Below are positions 1 through 11,348 of a DNA stretch of 64,000 nt, one piece after another. The DNA lies in contig JAWPGT010000056.1 of NCBI GenBank assembly GCA_034638255.1, forward strand, positions 78,501-142,500, written 5' to 3'. A program made the position numbers and the translations under genes. The DNA comes from Coprinus comatus. Lineage: Eukaryota; Basidiomycota; Agaricomycetes; Agaricales; Agaricaceae. The notes below the pieces were generated by a model that was not told where the DNA came from, made no database searches, and worked only from the letters and a program-made list of their open reading frames with translations. Position 1 is the stretch's first letter; every line of letters starts with the position of its first letter.

Positions 1-225
1 CTTTTGTACAGCTATTTTTTGAACTGGCCCAGAAATAATCTACATTTTTTCCACGACCAAATAATGCGCAACCAAAGAGATCGCAGAAAAAGAAAGAAGA
101 AGAAAAGGAAAAGGTACTATAATACACAATGCAGATCAATGCAGAGCGTGAAAGACAGAAACTCGGGAGTATTGCACGTCCGACTACATATATTCGGCAA
201 CCCAACTACTACAACATATCCAAGC

Positions 226-1579
226 TCAGAGGCCTTCTCTTTCCAAACCAAGACCGTTGATGTCATCAGTGAGAGTACAAGTGGAATTAGTAGGAGAAAC
301 AACCCAGGAACTTGTACCAGTGCCCGAATCTGAATCCATATCAATCACAGAAAATGTGGGCGATTGTGGGAAGGATTGATATCCAGACATTGAAGGTGAG
401 AATGGAGGTGAGGGTAAACACGATATATAGTCCGAGTCTGATGTGACAGAGTTCGAAGAATAGTCTTCATTCGCTACAGGAGAATCTTGTTCTACCTCAA
501 TCATAGGTGCGGATGGAAATTGTGCATGGGATGGTGAATCCTCAAGGATCGGAGAGGGAGTTGTATTGAGACTCGTAGTTTGAGAAATTGACTCGGATTG
601 GATAGGCGAAGAATCTTCAACTTTAGGTTGTCGCTGTTCTTGATCATCAGGTTGGGGTTGGGATGCAAGGTGAGGAGATGAAGTTGACTCTTCAAGTTGA
701 GTGACCATCACAGGTAAAGCAGTGGTAAAAATACCTGGAGACCTTCCAGCTGATGAAGAACTTGAAAGTAATAAAGTGGTAGGTTCTACATCAACTTCGT
801 GATTTCTATCCATAGGATCAGATTGTGAAAGAGGTGTCAATGAAGCTACAAGAGTAGGGGTTGGCGAATGAAAGGAGGATGACCCTTCGACGGGCAAATT
901 GAAAGCGGGGGGGTCTTCGGAGCTTGATATATGTCCTAGAACTGCAGGAGGGGGTACCTGGACATCCGAACGAACTACGTCTGTATCATCCTCAGAAACG
1001 CTACCAACACCTTGTCGATTTTTCATTTGATTAATTCCCATATTCAGATTCATGTTCCCTGAAACCCCAGTAGCCACTACGGTTTCACTCTGAGTCCCAC
1101 TCCCAGAAGGCTCACCCCTACTCCCGTCTTGAATTCCAGTATTATCAACTGAATCTGAACTCTGACGACGCCGTGGCAGTGGTGGTGATTCTTCACATCT
1201 TCGCATAGGAACTGGAACAACAGAACTCTGTTGTTCTTGCCACGAATCGTAAAAATTCCAAGCCTAAAAGTAAAAACAAAGGTTTCAGTTACTATCCCTG
1301 AGTATATTTAATTTCATTGATTAATCATCAACCGCACGAATCCCTGAAATCCAACCTCAGCCACCGTCGTCACGGACCGTTATTGCCATCACACCGAGTA
1401 CGTACTGAGTACGAGAGCCGACCTGATTATATAGGCGGGTGCTCATAATTTGATGAGTTGTGAGAACTTACATGTTTAACAAAAACCACAGTCCCCACTA
1501 CTACAGCGAGAGGAATAGAAAAACGTGCGATCGCCGTGATCATATCAGCTCGACGGCGAATAGACGATTCATCAGACAT
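226..1579 (-). CDS. Ser/Pro-rich protein with N-terminal membrane anchor, paralog 1
   Basis: I do not recognise a family. Two exons: complement(1472..1579) and complement(226..1263), joined in phase 0 by a GTAAGT donor and a TTTTAG acceptor, giving about 381 residues. Exon 1 encodes only 36 residues: a short basic head, then one hydrophobic stretch (about residues 13-33) that looks like a signal anchor. Exon 2 starts with an aromatic patch (AWNFYDSW), then PVPMRR and a long low-complexity tail rich in Ser, Pro, Thr, Glu and Asp with no visible fold. The gene downstream has the same layout (tiny anchor exon, then P-V-P-(I)-P-M-R-R and a Ser/Pro tail), so the two are a tandem duplicate pair. 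The likely topology is a membrane-tethered disordered cytosolic or lumenal tail; function unknown. Confidence 0.7.
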
Positions 1580-1946
1580 GGTGAGGACCTTTTGTAAAAA
1601 GAAAGTATTAGTACTGTAGGGTTTTGTCTCAGAAGAGGATAGTTAGGAAGTGAAGAAAGAGAAACTGGAGAGGTACAGCCCTTATGTGAACAATTCGACT
1701 CTGACATGCACTACCAGCATGTCTACTCCTGATTTCTAAAATTAATCTCCTGAATATCAGATTACAATTGACATCACAGTAGCACTCGTTGGAATTCAAT
1801 TTTATTTATTTATAGCACTGCGTAGTATGTACAGGAAAAGCAAGAACAAAAACAGAACAAATGTGATAGTACAACTTAAAACACAACCCTAAGTAAATTC
1901 AAGACAAGTGAAATCTCTTCTCTCAGGTTCATTACACTTGATACAT
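1580..1946. other. intergenic, no gene seen
   Basis: AT-rich spacer between the two tandem Ser/Pro-rich genes. It should hold the promoter of paralog 1 (reading left) and the 3' end of paralog 2. I see no coding signal. Confidence 0.5.
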
Positions 1947-4039
1947 TTAACGCCTAGTCCTACTCTGAGAACCGGATGAATTCGAATGAACACCAGTCCA
2001 ACTTTCATCACTACCACTACCACTATTACTTCCTTGATCACTAAGGACATCGAAATCGAAATCCGAATCCGAAACATCAATATCAAAATCCGAGTGAGGA
2101 GATCTAGGTGAAAGAACATCTCCAAGTTGTCTATCCTCTACACTCGCGTTAGTATTTCCATTTCCACTCCCACTAGCATTCAGGTTTGGATTTGGAGATT
2201 GATAGAAATTGATAGGAGAAGGTGATGAAAGATACGACAATTCATCTTCATCAGAATTGACTCGACTCGGAAACGTAAATGGAGAGGTAGGAGAAACAGG
2301 TGAAGGTGAACGCCTATCAAGGCCAGAGACAGACAATACTGGTGAAGTAGGGAAAGATAGATAATTGGACATTGAGATTGTAGGTGTTGTGATTGAAGAA
2401 GGTGATAAGGTTCTTGAATGTGTTGGATGGTCTGTAGGTGCAGGCAATGAAACAGTAGCAAAAGCGGGGCTAGTAACATTTGACCATGATTCGAAAGGTG
2501 ATATTACTCTTGCTTGCTGCTGTTGCTGCTGTAGTGGTTGGCTTGGAGATTGAGATGTAAATTGAGATAGCGAAGCTAATTCTTGAGGAGCCATGAAAGG
2601 TGAAAAGGCCATGAAAGGACTAGAACTATCGGACCCAGATGACGAAGGAGGTGAAACGAGTTCTACACCAATTTCATGATCCGCCTCCTGAGGATAAGAT
2701 TGCGAAAGAGAAGGAATGGGTGATGTAGGTGTAGATGGTGACTGTAACAAATATGGTTCTGGTGAGCGTGCGGAAACGAGAGGTCCATGAGGTCCACGAA
2801 TTTGATTCATTTCAGGCGTTAACTCGCGAAATTCTCGGGATGGACTCTCCGGAGTCATATAAGCGGCTACATGATGATGAGAAGGTAATGTTGAGGTAAA
2901 TGGATTGGAACTACGCCCTAATGGTGCTGGTGCTCGTGATGGTGATGCCACCTGCGGCAACGGTACTGATTGAGATTGAGAGGATAGATTTGGAGGCGTA
3001 GCATATGATCCTCGGTTACCATTCCAATTGCTATTTATTGTCGACTGACTTCTTGGACTCGAAATTTGACTGTTTGTAGTTTGCCAAGGAGATACCTGAG
3101 GTGGTGGTGAAGGAAGTCTACTAGGAACTGTAGTTGAAGGTGTTGTCGGAACCGAAGAGTCGAATAAGACGTGCGTAGGTTGTGTTGACAACGGGCTATG
3201 CGGAACCGCCTATTTTGAACACTCAGATCAATATTCCATCTTATCAAAATTGAGGTAACTATACGTACCTCATTCTTACCACGATTACTTCGATGTTTCA
3301 CTGCATATCCACTAGAACTACCAGAACTACCAGAACCAGAACCAGAGGGCCTACTACTTTGGACTTGTTCCCTCCATTCACTTATTTCGCTCGCAACTAA
3401 ATCTTCTATAGGGCCATCGCCAGAAACATTGTTAGTACCTTGTCGTCTTCTCATTTTCCCCGTATTTCCCGAAACTCCAGTACTAGAGACGTTATCACCC
3501 CATCCACTCCCGGTTCCAGGTCTAGTAAAAGCAGTAGATTCATCATCATCATCATCATCACTAGAATCCGAATCCGAATTCGAATTCCTACGCCTTCTCA
3601 TAGGAATAGGCACAGGCCCGCGTTGTTGTTGTTGGCGTTGCTGTTGCCTAGCTCTTCTCCTAGCTAAAAATTCTTCTTTCCATAATTCAACTTGAGGTGC
3701 GATATGAGGATCATAGACAAACTAAGTAAACGAAACAAAGACGAAGGTCAGTTATGGTTGCCCCTGAGTGTATTCAATTACCAATCAACCCCAGAAGATG
3801 TTTCCCCACAACCCAGCCACAACTCCATCATTGGCATCACTTGGCTTATTGAGTAGGAACAAAGTACAGAGCGTTGAGCGCTGTAGCCATTAGACAGAGA
3901 AACAACGGTGCTCATAACACACAACGACGAGACATCGACTTGCAGGGACCAAGGAAGTAAGTTTACTTACGACTTTGAAAGCAAGAGCAGCACCGACTCC
4001 TGTGATAATGGCAAGTGCAGTAACTGCAGGAGCTGGCAT
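1947..4039 (-). CDS. Ser/Pro-rich protein with N-terminal membrane anchor, paralog 2
   Basis: Unrecognised family, tandem paralog of the gene at 226-1579. Three exons: complement(3971..4039), complement(3269..3721) and complement(1947..3209), all phase 0, about 594 residues. Exon 1 is 23 residues, almost wholly hydrophobic (MPAPAVTALAIITGVGAALA), a signal anchor. Exon 2 gives a basic juxtamembrane segment (WKEEFLARRRARQQQ), PVPIPMRRRR and an acidic Ser/Asp run. Exon 3 is about 420 residues of Ser/Pro/Thr/Gln with a short poly-Gln tract near 2510-2530. A large coding frame also exists past the exon 2 donor, but the GTACGT donor and AATAG acceptor join the two conserved-looking reading frames cleanly. 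No catalytic motif is visible; a scaffold or signalling role would be guesswork. Confidence 0.68.
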
Positions 4040-4419
4040 GATGATATACCTTGTCTACTCAGGCTGAGTTGTGACGAAGGACTGGTAGGTGGTGGGGGTA
4101 AAGGAGAAACCAGGGTGTGTGTAAAAGACATGTCTCCGGATAATAAGGCGCCGAATCCGTTAGGCCGGCCGATCGGTAACTCGAATGCTATTAAGTTTGA
4201 TCACAGTTTGATAGATTGATCACATATATAAATAGGTACTCAATAATTAAACAAAGGAGAAGTTTAAAATGCTACGGCTTGGTGAACTAGTATAACAAAT
4301 ACGAGTAGAGTGTGGAGTAAGAAGGTAAATAAATTTTGAAAAAAGAAATAATAATTTCGGCTTCAAACTTCACCGCAATGATGCTGGTTCTTCACATTCA
4401 TATGTATACATACTGATCC
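4040..4419. other. intergenic, no gene seen
   Basis: Probable upstream region of the Ser/Pro-rich paralog 2. No supported coding frame, RNA or repeat seen. Confidence 0.4.
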
Positions 4420-4690
4420 GGCTGAGCTTCTTCCACGTTTTCAACCCTTTCATTTCCCTTATCATCAGACCCTTTACTCGAGGATTCTTTTCCCTCCCAG
4501 CTGATGTTTACATGCGACTAAACCACGAATATAATTCTATTTAATAATAATATTGGGCTCGCTGCCTACTAGCCGAGGATACCTATCCTGAGCTGTTATG
4601 CGCGGGGTAAAGGGGGTGTATTAAACGTCAGCCGAAATTTGCTGCAAGACGGAAGCCGGAGGAACCAAAGAAGATGAATAGAGGGCATGA
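4420..4690 (-). pseudogene. decayed remnant of the Cys/His-rich tandem family
   Basis: This stretch aligns by eye with the exon 3 / intron / exon 2 junction of the full gene at 5666-7655. Shared pieces are the run near 4427-4470 (gagcttcttcc ... caaccctttc), matching about 6002-6020, the intron-like ataataat segment, and the ccgaggatacc ... gggtaaag block, matching about 6160-6215. Frames are broken by indels. It is a relic of an extra family copy or the decayed end of a duplication; I could not find its N-terminal zinc-like exon. Confidence 0.5.
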
Positions 4691-4817
4691 TTACCTTGAA
4701 GCCTTCATCCTAGATATACGTTATTTGTATTCCCACCGTTTAGTGTAACTAGTACTTAAACGAGAACTTATATGAGTGCTCAAATTGAGGCGAAAAAATA
4801 TCACTAGGGTTTACCCA

Positions 4818-5009
4818 TCACATTCGAAATTTAAAAATATGTTCTCTATTTCTACGTGCTGGTCTCAGTGTCAGGATCAGAGACACCTTCATCGCCGGCA
4901 AACTAGCGAGCAATCCTGCTACGTCCACTTGAGGAATAGGAACGAGATTAGCTTGTAGAAACTTACCCATCAACAAGGTGATTGCTGAAGCAAATGCGAT
5001 GAGTTTCAT
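4818..5009 (-). CDS. possible small secreted protein
   Basis: An ATG at 5009 opens a hydrophobic leader (MKLIAFASAITLLMG) that looks like a signal peptide. It is followed directly by a good GTAAGT donor and, about 50 nt later, a GTAGCAG acceptor whose removal would keep the frame. The remaining 30-odd residues are unremarkable and end at the stop near 4818. No homolog recognised and no cysteine pattern. It could equally be a chance ORF beside the family relic. Confidence 0.25.
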   Translation of the reverse strand: MKLIAFASAITLLMGKFLQANLVPIPQVDVAGLLASLPAMKVSLILTLRPARRNREHIFKFRM

Positions 5010-5665
5010 AATTAAGGGTGTGTATGTGGTAGTTAAGGTTGATGACTCTGTCGTTGAGTTTTTTGAGAAACCTCGAGGTGGGTTTATATGGTTTTTTAAG
5101 CCTAAACTCTATACTACTTCATGGTCCCCGTTTCCTGCAAATCATTGCAGAAGTCGAGGGATATATTGAATTTCTTACTATCCCTGTCAGGCTGGGACGC
5201 GCCGAAGACGCGCACTGCAAAAGTAGGTAGTACGGATCGTTAATACTATTTTGAATACCCAATCCACCCCACTAGTGCGAGAACTTGGATATCCATGATA
5301 TAACTACTTACTAAAAACCTCAGTGCTTTCAGTAATGATATTATTCCCTATACTGTAGCAGGGTTTGTCGCACTTCAAAAAATGACAGTCACGACTCAAG
5401 CAAACAACCAGTCAGAAATAAATCAAGGGACATGAGCCAATTCACACAATAAATTTTCGAAGAGGGTTTTTGGTTTAAAATTACTTGAAAAATATAAAAT
5501 TAACAAAGGAGAGTGTGGGTGAAACTGTTTTTAAGTACGACCTAGCGAACTGGTATGACGTATAATGTATATACATAAAAAGTAAAATAAAAAGTTCGAA
5601 TGAAATAAAACAAAAACAACAGAAATCGAAAATCGAAAAAGGAGTGTTTTCAATATATATAGAAT
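5010..5665. other. intergenic, no gene seen
   Basis: AT-rich spacer downstream of the gene at 5666-7655. I see no coding frame or structured RNA. Confidence 0.45.
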
Positions 5666-7655
5666 TCACAAATCATCATCAACATGGCTAGCATTGTCAA
5701 TCACTTTCGCTTTCTGTCTTCTCTTCTGTGGTGTTGTCGTCACAGCTGTAGTACTGCTACTAATCGCTGTTTCAGCCAACGATTTTCCTTTCAAAGTACT
5801 TGAAGATGGTTTTGATTTTATTGAAGATTTTGGTTTTGTTATAGATTTTGGAGTTGTAGTGTTAGTGTTAGTGTTAGTGGTGTTGGTAATAATTGAATCG
5901 GATTTTTTCGGAGTTTTAGGAGCAGATACTGTATTTCTTCTTGCACGTGGTTTGGGTTTAGGCCTCTCTTTTTCTTTTGCTTTATCGTGATCTGGCTGTT
6001 GAGCTTCTTCAACCCTTTCTCTTTCCCTATCATCAGCCCCTTCCACAACGCTTATACTCCTACTCGATGATTTTTGTCGCAAGTCACGACTCGCACCTAT
6101 AATAATAATAAAATCATGTTAAACTACCAATATAATTCTATAGAATGATAACTCACCTAGCCGAGGAGACCCGTCCGGAGCCGTTGTAATTTCGACAATT
6201 GCACGAGGTAAAGGAAGCTGTACCGAGCTAGGTGTATTTACCGTCGGTTGTTCCACCAAATTTCCCATGTCCGATACATTTCCTTCATTTTGAACCGGCT
6301 TTGGCGTGAACGAAGAAGTTAAAGGACTTTTCGCTTTAGGTTTCGGTTTTGCCCTGGTACCAGGTGTTGTAGGCAGCTTTGATGCTGATCCTGTCGCGGT
6401 TCCGGTTGTGGTTCCTGAAGACTTTCGCCTTGGCTTACGAGTAGAAGCGGTACGAGGTGGTGATTTTGGTGTTGCGGGTGTTTGAAATTGAGTTTCTGAC
6501 TGAGTTTTTGGTTCATTGTCAGGAATAGAAGAATCTACGTCCATCGCAATAGTACCATCCTCTACCACGCTCATTTCTACATCCATGTCTTCGTTTACTT
6601 TCTTTCCCTTACTCGTTGGTTTCCCATTATCAGCTTTAGACGAAATCGAAACCGATTTAGAATGACGAGCTCGTTTGACTTTCCGAACTGGGACAGGATC
6701 ATTATCATCCAGGAACGAATCATCAATTGAGGATTTAGTAGATCCTTCATCAACTTCTGCTTCTTCCATCAAAGTACGACGACGTTTATTACCTCCCCTC
6801 GTGGAACGAGGAGAAGTAGATTTAGTTTGATCGCAACGCATTCTTCTACATGAAAGCAATTTATCATCTTGAAGAGATGAATCCGCTCGGAAGCGAGCAC
6901 GCTTTAAATCAGTCTATATTAACCAAAATCAAAACATGGTCAGACACTTTTTTTTTGAAAGAAAATATAAAACGTACGGTGTGTTTTCCTTCGTAACACC
7001 AACCGTCAGGGGGACCCATGTCGCCATCACCTTCAACGGTCTTACCACAGCAACCCCACAGAGTTTCATACTCTGTACCAATTCCTTTTCCTCTATTAGT
7101 CGTAGCACCAACTCTTTCAACCTCAGCACTTTCATCGTCATGTGCCACAAGGCAGCTCCTGTCACCATTTTCAACTTCAAAATAATCCTTATGACACCTA
7201 ACACAGTGCAATCTTGGGGGTGGGATTAAATTTTTGAAAAAATCAGTTAGAATGGTGAGTGTTTGGGGATTAGGTGAGATTGAAGGTAAGGGGATGTTTG
7301 GAAACGAGAGTGGAGATAGTGGTTGAGTCGGTGGGATTAGATGAGCAAGTGTATAATCGTGTAACGTTTGAGGTGGTATTGAAGCAATGAGCGTATGAAG
7401 GGCTTTTGGGTCCATAACAACTCCTCCAGAGTAGGGTTCTGTTTCCAGTGTCGACAGAAGTTCTGGTTGAATTTGAAAATCTGTTTGAAGTTCCGAGAGC
7501 GGTTCTTGTTGGGTTTGACTTTGAGGTTGAGGTTGAGGAGTAGAAGGAGGAGAAAGAGAGGCTGGAGGTTCTGGTTGTGGAGAGGCAGAAACCGACGTTC
7601 CAGACGTGGTCTGCAAAGCTTTCGAAGTTAATTTTCTTGAAAGAAATCCGAACAT
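5666..7655 (-). CDS. Cys/His-rich (putative zinc-binding) tandem-family protein, long copy
   Basis: Unrecognised family. Three exons: complement(6978..7655), complement(6157..6913) and complement(5666..6096); phases close exactly, giving 621 residues. The N-terminal 70 residues are Pro/Gln/Ser-rich. Next comes a helical segment (DPKALHTLIASIPPQTL) found in all three family members. The Cys/His block follows (about residues 150-270): HCVRCHKDYFEVEN, a spaced C...HDDE, WGCCG, then CYEGKHT at the exon 1 end and SCRRMRC in exon 2. The rest is a long basic/Ser/Thr tail with repeated KPK and RGGNKRRR-type patches, plausibly nuclear and nucleic-acid binding by composition. Exon 3 starts after GTGAGT/TATAG. 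Two shorter paralogs and two remnants lie around it. Zinc binding is inferred only from the conserved Cys and His. Confidence 0.72.
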
Positions 7656-8507
7656 AATTGCACAAATAAAGAGAGGAAGTGTAAGTGTTTGCTGGGACCA
7701 ACTCCCTATTTCACCTCATTATCATAACTTTCCCACGCGCAACTCGTTAGGGTCACGTTATTCATCGACCACCTCATTGTCTCCGCATTGTCTGCACGTT
7801 TTATACATGATCTTGCATGATGGTTATCAAAGGTCTCAAGTAAACACGCCCGTTCGCTATGATTAGAGCCTCGAGGGTTTTGATTATCGGGAGGCAGTCG
7901 TGAGGTAACCCATTGTGCATGTTTCATTACACCCATGTTGACTCCATGTTGACTACAGAAGGCAAAGTACAGATTTGAGTTAAGCCCGAGGTCAACGCTA
8001 AAAGACAGGTTAAACTTTGAAGTCATAACTATCTACTGTTAATTTAAAGTAACCGATACCGATCCTTTTCTAGCTTTCAAGCTTTGATAACTACCATAAT
8101 AACTACTGGACCGACTTTAAAACTTAAATGCAACCTTCAAACTCTCATAATCGATTTTCGGAGTAGAATTGATGGTAATGCGTTTGTACCGGCATTATTT
8201 TAATAACTGGTACTCGGTGCATGGGGCCACAAGACATCCAGTAAAATTGGAATGTGCTGCGGTACCAGACTTTGAGAACCGTGAGTCTGACTTGAACAAA
8301 TTGGGAGGGTGAGCGTTCTCAGAACATTGCATTTGATTATCAACCATTAAACATGGAACTAAGTTCAAAATGTGTCATAGATTAAGAGAAAGGGATAGAT
8401 GTGATACAGTAGGAGGTAAATCACAATAATATGATCAATAAAAAAAGGAATTTCTGCATAAATGAGGGGTCTTGATTTGTACGCCGCCTTTTCCACCCCC
8501 AGACTTG
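7656..8507. other. intergenic, no gene seen
   Basis: About 850 bases between family copies 1 and 2. Short ORFs here lack family similarity, codon structure and splice support. Presumably it holds the copy 1 promoter. Confidence 0.45.
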
Positions 8508-9056
8508 TTAATGGTTTGGTCGTAACTGACAACCCAGGCTAGTGCAAGACTCCAATTTATCATCATCATCAGTTGCATCCTCTCGATAGCAAGCATCATC
8601 TAAATCAGTCTAAATTAATCAAGACGAATATACAGTCAGAAAACACATTTTTACTGAATAAAATAAAGTAAAACGCACGGTATGCCTTCCTTTGAAACAC
8701 GGACTCTCAGGGGGGTCCAAATCCATACCATCACCCTCTTTACCACAGCAGCCCCACACTAGTTCGTACTCGGAATCTCTGTTATAAGATCTATAAGGTT
8801 CGCCCATACTGTCCTCGTCATGATCCATCTCACAGCTTCCATACTCATTTTCAACTTCGAAGTAATCGGCATGACATCTAACACAATGTAATGGCGGTGG
8901 CGGGATTAAGCTTTTGAAAAAGTCGGTTAAAGGTAACCGAGGTGAGACCCGTGAGCGAGATTGAATCAATTCTTTTAGATGAGCGAGTGTATAAGCATAT
9001 AAGACTTGAGGTGGTGTTTTAGCAATAAGTGTATGAAGGGCTTTCAGGTCATCCAT
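8508..9056 (-). CDS. Cys/His-rich tandem-family protein, short copy
   Basis: Paralog of the gene at 5666-7655. Two exons, complement(8679..9056) and complement(8508..8609), phase 0, about 159 residues. It keeps the helical lead (DLKALHTLIAKTPPQ), HCVRCHADYFEVEN, C..DHDED, VWGCCG, PCFKGRHT and, across the intron, SCTSLGC. It then stops 5 residues later (QLRPNH), where the long copy has hundreds more. The long basic C-terminal tail is therefore absent: a truncation or a natural minimal form. The donor is GTGCGT rather than the GTACGT of its sisters. The start at 9056 is the ATG aligning with the MD/MTD starts of the core region in the sisters. Confidence 0.65.
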
Positions 9057-9829
9057 ATGTTCCGAGTTTGAGGGGTACTTGAGGTTTGGGTTTTGGTTCA
9101 GACTGAGATTCTGTTTGAAGATATCGAGAGGCAGCTGTTCGAAATTTAGTATAAAATCAGCAAGAATAATAGTGAAAGTAAATAGAGGTGTTTTACTTAC
9201 AACAACTGTAATGTTGACGTGTGACTAGTGAGGGATGAGGAAAAACCCTTCAGATACGCAGGCTTTATATATATTAAAAAAACTGTCTAGTTTTTGCTTG
9301 TCCTGGACAAGGAAACATCCCAATTCGGACTTCGGAGTCTGGACAGGCATATTTGAATTTGTAATTCCACTGGTACGCCACCATTCCGATCCATGAGGTT
9401 AAATGAGACCACAGCCGGTCGGATCGAATGATGTTCATTATTTTGATACCAAGGTGACCTCGGTTGAGTGTCGCAGAAGTTGAGACATTGTTGCGAGAAA
9501 TGTCTTATTTTTCTCTTAAAACGAAAAGTAATATTGGTGATAAATATTCTCAGTCATCAGGCAAGGTGACGGAGTTGTCCTTCAGGAACTCACTTGAGCC
9601 TAAGCCCAAGTCGGCATTTCATTGTAGTCAAGTATAAAGAACTTTGAAGGTCGATTGCAGTGAGTTACGTAAGTAGCTTCAAGCTCTAAGATGGCTCCTC
9701 TAATTTTTCGGAGTACAAAATAAAATCATCTCGAGACAGTAATAAATAATAAGTAGCTCAAGTACTTCATATGCAAATTGGGCTGTTCAACAGACTGGCC
9801 ATCTGTATATATTGCCTTTAATATAAACT
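9057..9829. other. intergenic, no gene seen
   Basis: Spacer upstream of the short family copy. No frame, RNA or clear repeat supported. Confidence 0.4.
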
Positions 9830-10290
9830 GGTGTTGGTGCGAACAAAGAAGTTAATTTTTCTTCGCTCTTTCAGCTTGTTCTGAAACCAGGTGTTGTATG
9901 TAAATTTGACACTGTTCTTGCACATTTTAGTCTTAGTTGATGAGTATAAGGAGGAGTGCCATTTTGATATTTCTGTGACAGGAGTTTGAGTTTGAGTTCC
10001 TATTCCTGACTCGTCTCTTATTAGTGAACGGAAGACTTATCAGAAGCAGGGGAGACACATTGATCAATTTTTCTGTCCTTTTTGGGTTTTCGGTTTGTTT
10101 CATGCGCTGTTACGCATACGTTATGGCATTCATTTTAATGTACTCTCCAATAGGTCACTTCCCCTTTTTGTCTCGAGTTACGGAAGTCTCCAAAACTTTT
10201 AATCATTCAATTCTTGAGAATCTACAACCATGTTCGGATGACCTACAACGAAATCGGATATCAAAGAGAATCGAGAACTATTAGGTCTTT
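9830..10290 (-). pseudogene. decayed C-terminal exon of the Cys/His-rich family
   Basis: Patches here match exon 2 of the long copy. The run near 9833-9860 (ggtgttggtgcgaacaaag) matches about 6303-6325, the accaggtgttgta block near 9890 matches about 6360, and the gtttgagtttgagttcc block near 9985 matches about 6480-6500. No continuous frame survives. It sits just 3' of copy 3, so copy 3 once had the long tail and lost it by decay. Confidence 0.45.
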
Positions 10291-10373
10291 AGCTAACTTG
10301 CTACCACCGCCAACAATATGTCCGCCGATTGCGGGCTGAATCTAATTGCCCGCTTCCATTCTCATATCTTCCT

Positions 10374-11088
10374 TCATTTCCTCTTGCTTGTTGTTTTCCG
10401 ACTAGCGGCTTTAGATCTAGGAGTCGGCTTTGTTGGGCGAGCTCGTTTGACTTGCCGGACTTCAGGTTCAGGTTCTTCCGAGCTATGATGCCGTTTATTA
10501 CCTCCCTTTGTGGAGCGAGAAGTGGATTTAGTTCGTTTACAACCCATGCTTTTACAAGAGACCAATTTATCATCTTCATCATCTGCATCCTCTCGATAAG
10601 GAGCCTCCTCTAAATTAGTCTATGTTAATTAATTAAGAACATATAGTTAGACATACATATATTTTTTTTTCGAGAGAAAAGATTAAACGTACGGTATGTT
10701 TTCCTTCGAAGCACCAGCCGGGCGGGGGATCGCCATCTTCACCTTCAACGATTTGACCACAGCAAAACCACACCGTATCGTACTCTGAATCTCTATTACC
10801 AGTGTATTCAAAATCGGTATAGTTTGAGTCATGACCCATATGGCAGCTTTTATGACCATTTTCAATTTCGGAATAATCCTCATGACACCTCACACAATGT
10901 AATCGTGTTGGCGGGATTAGATCTTTGAAAAATTCGGTTAAGGAAGGTGGATTTGTCGTTGTAGATGTCTGGGATGATACCCGTGATCGGCGTTGATCCA
11001 GTGTTTTAAGATGAGCAATCATATAATCATGTAAAGCTTGGGGTGGTATTGTGGCAATAAGTTTACGAAGGGGTTTTAAGTCAGTCAT
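10374..11088 (-). CDS. Cys/His-rich tandem-family protein, third copy
   Basis: Paralog of the genes at 5666-7655 and 8508-9056. Two exons: complement(10693..11088) and complement(10374..10619), phase 0, about 213 residues. It keeps DLKPLRKLIATIPPQ, HCVRCHEDYSEIEN, a C...HDS, VWFCCGQ, WCFEGKHT and SCKSMGC, then the shared basic stretch TKSTSRSTKGGNKR and KRARPTKPTPRSKAASR before a stop. The tail is much shorter than in the long copy, and sequence beyond the stop still resembles the lost part. The frame is open upstream to 11283, adding about 65 residues that do not resemble the sisters, so I prefer the ATG at 11088. It may be functional as a shortened protein or an early pseudogene. Confidence 0.6.
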
Positions 11089-11348
11089 AGCTGTCCGAGT
11101 TTGAGGTTCTGGTTCCAGTAAAGTTTTGTTTGAAGTTATAGAGAAGCAGTAGTTGCGCAGATAACTATGCCAGGGTCGACTGTAATGTCTGAAGCTGATC
11201 AGCAAGAGAGGAAGGAACCTGAGGAACGACAGGCGCGACGCGTTCTTATATATCGTCAGGTGACCATGTACAAAACAATCCAACTGACGTCATTCATTCC
11301 CTCCTATTCCTTCTCATTCACACGTCGTTGTCCACGTATTCTCTCAAT

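Noticed and set aside
226..344. Short ORFs on both strands near the window start
   Set aside because: Antisense or shadow frames of the Ser/Pro-rich gene, no motif.
11089..11283. N-terminal extension of the third family copy
   Set aside because: Open frame but unlike the sister genes; start at 11088 aligns with them.
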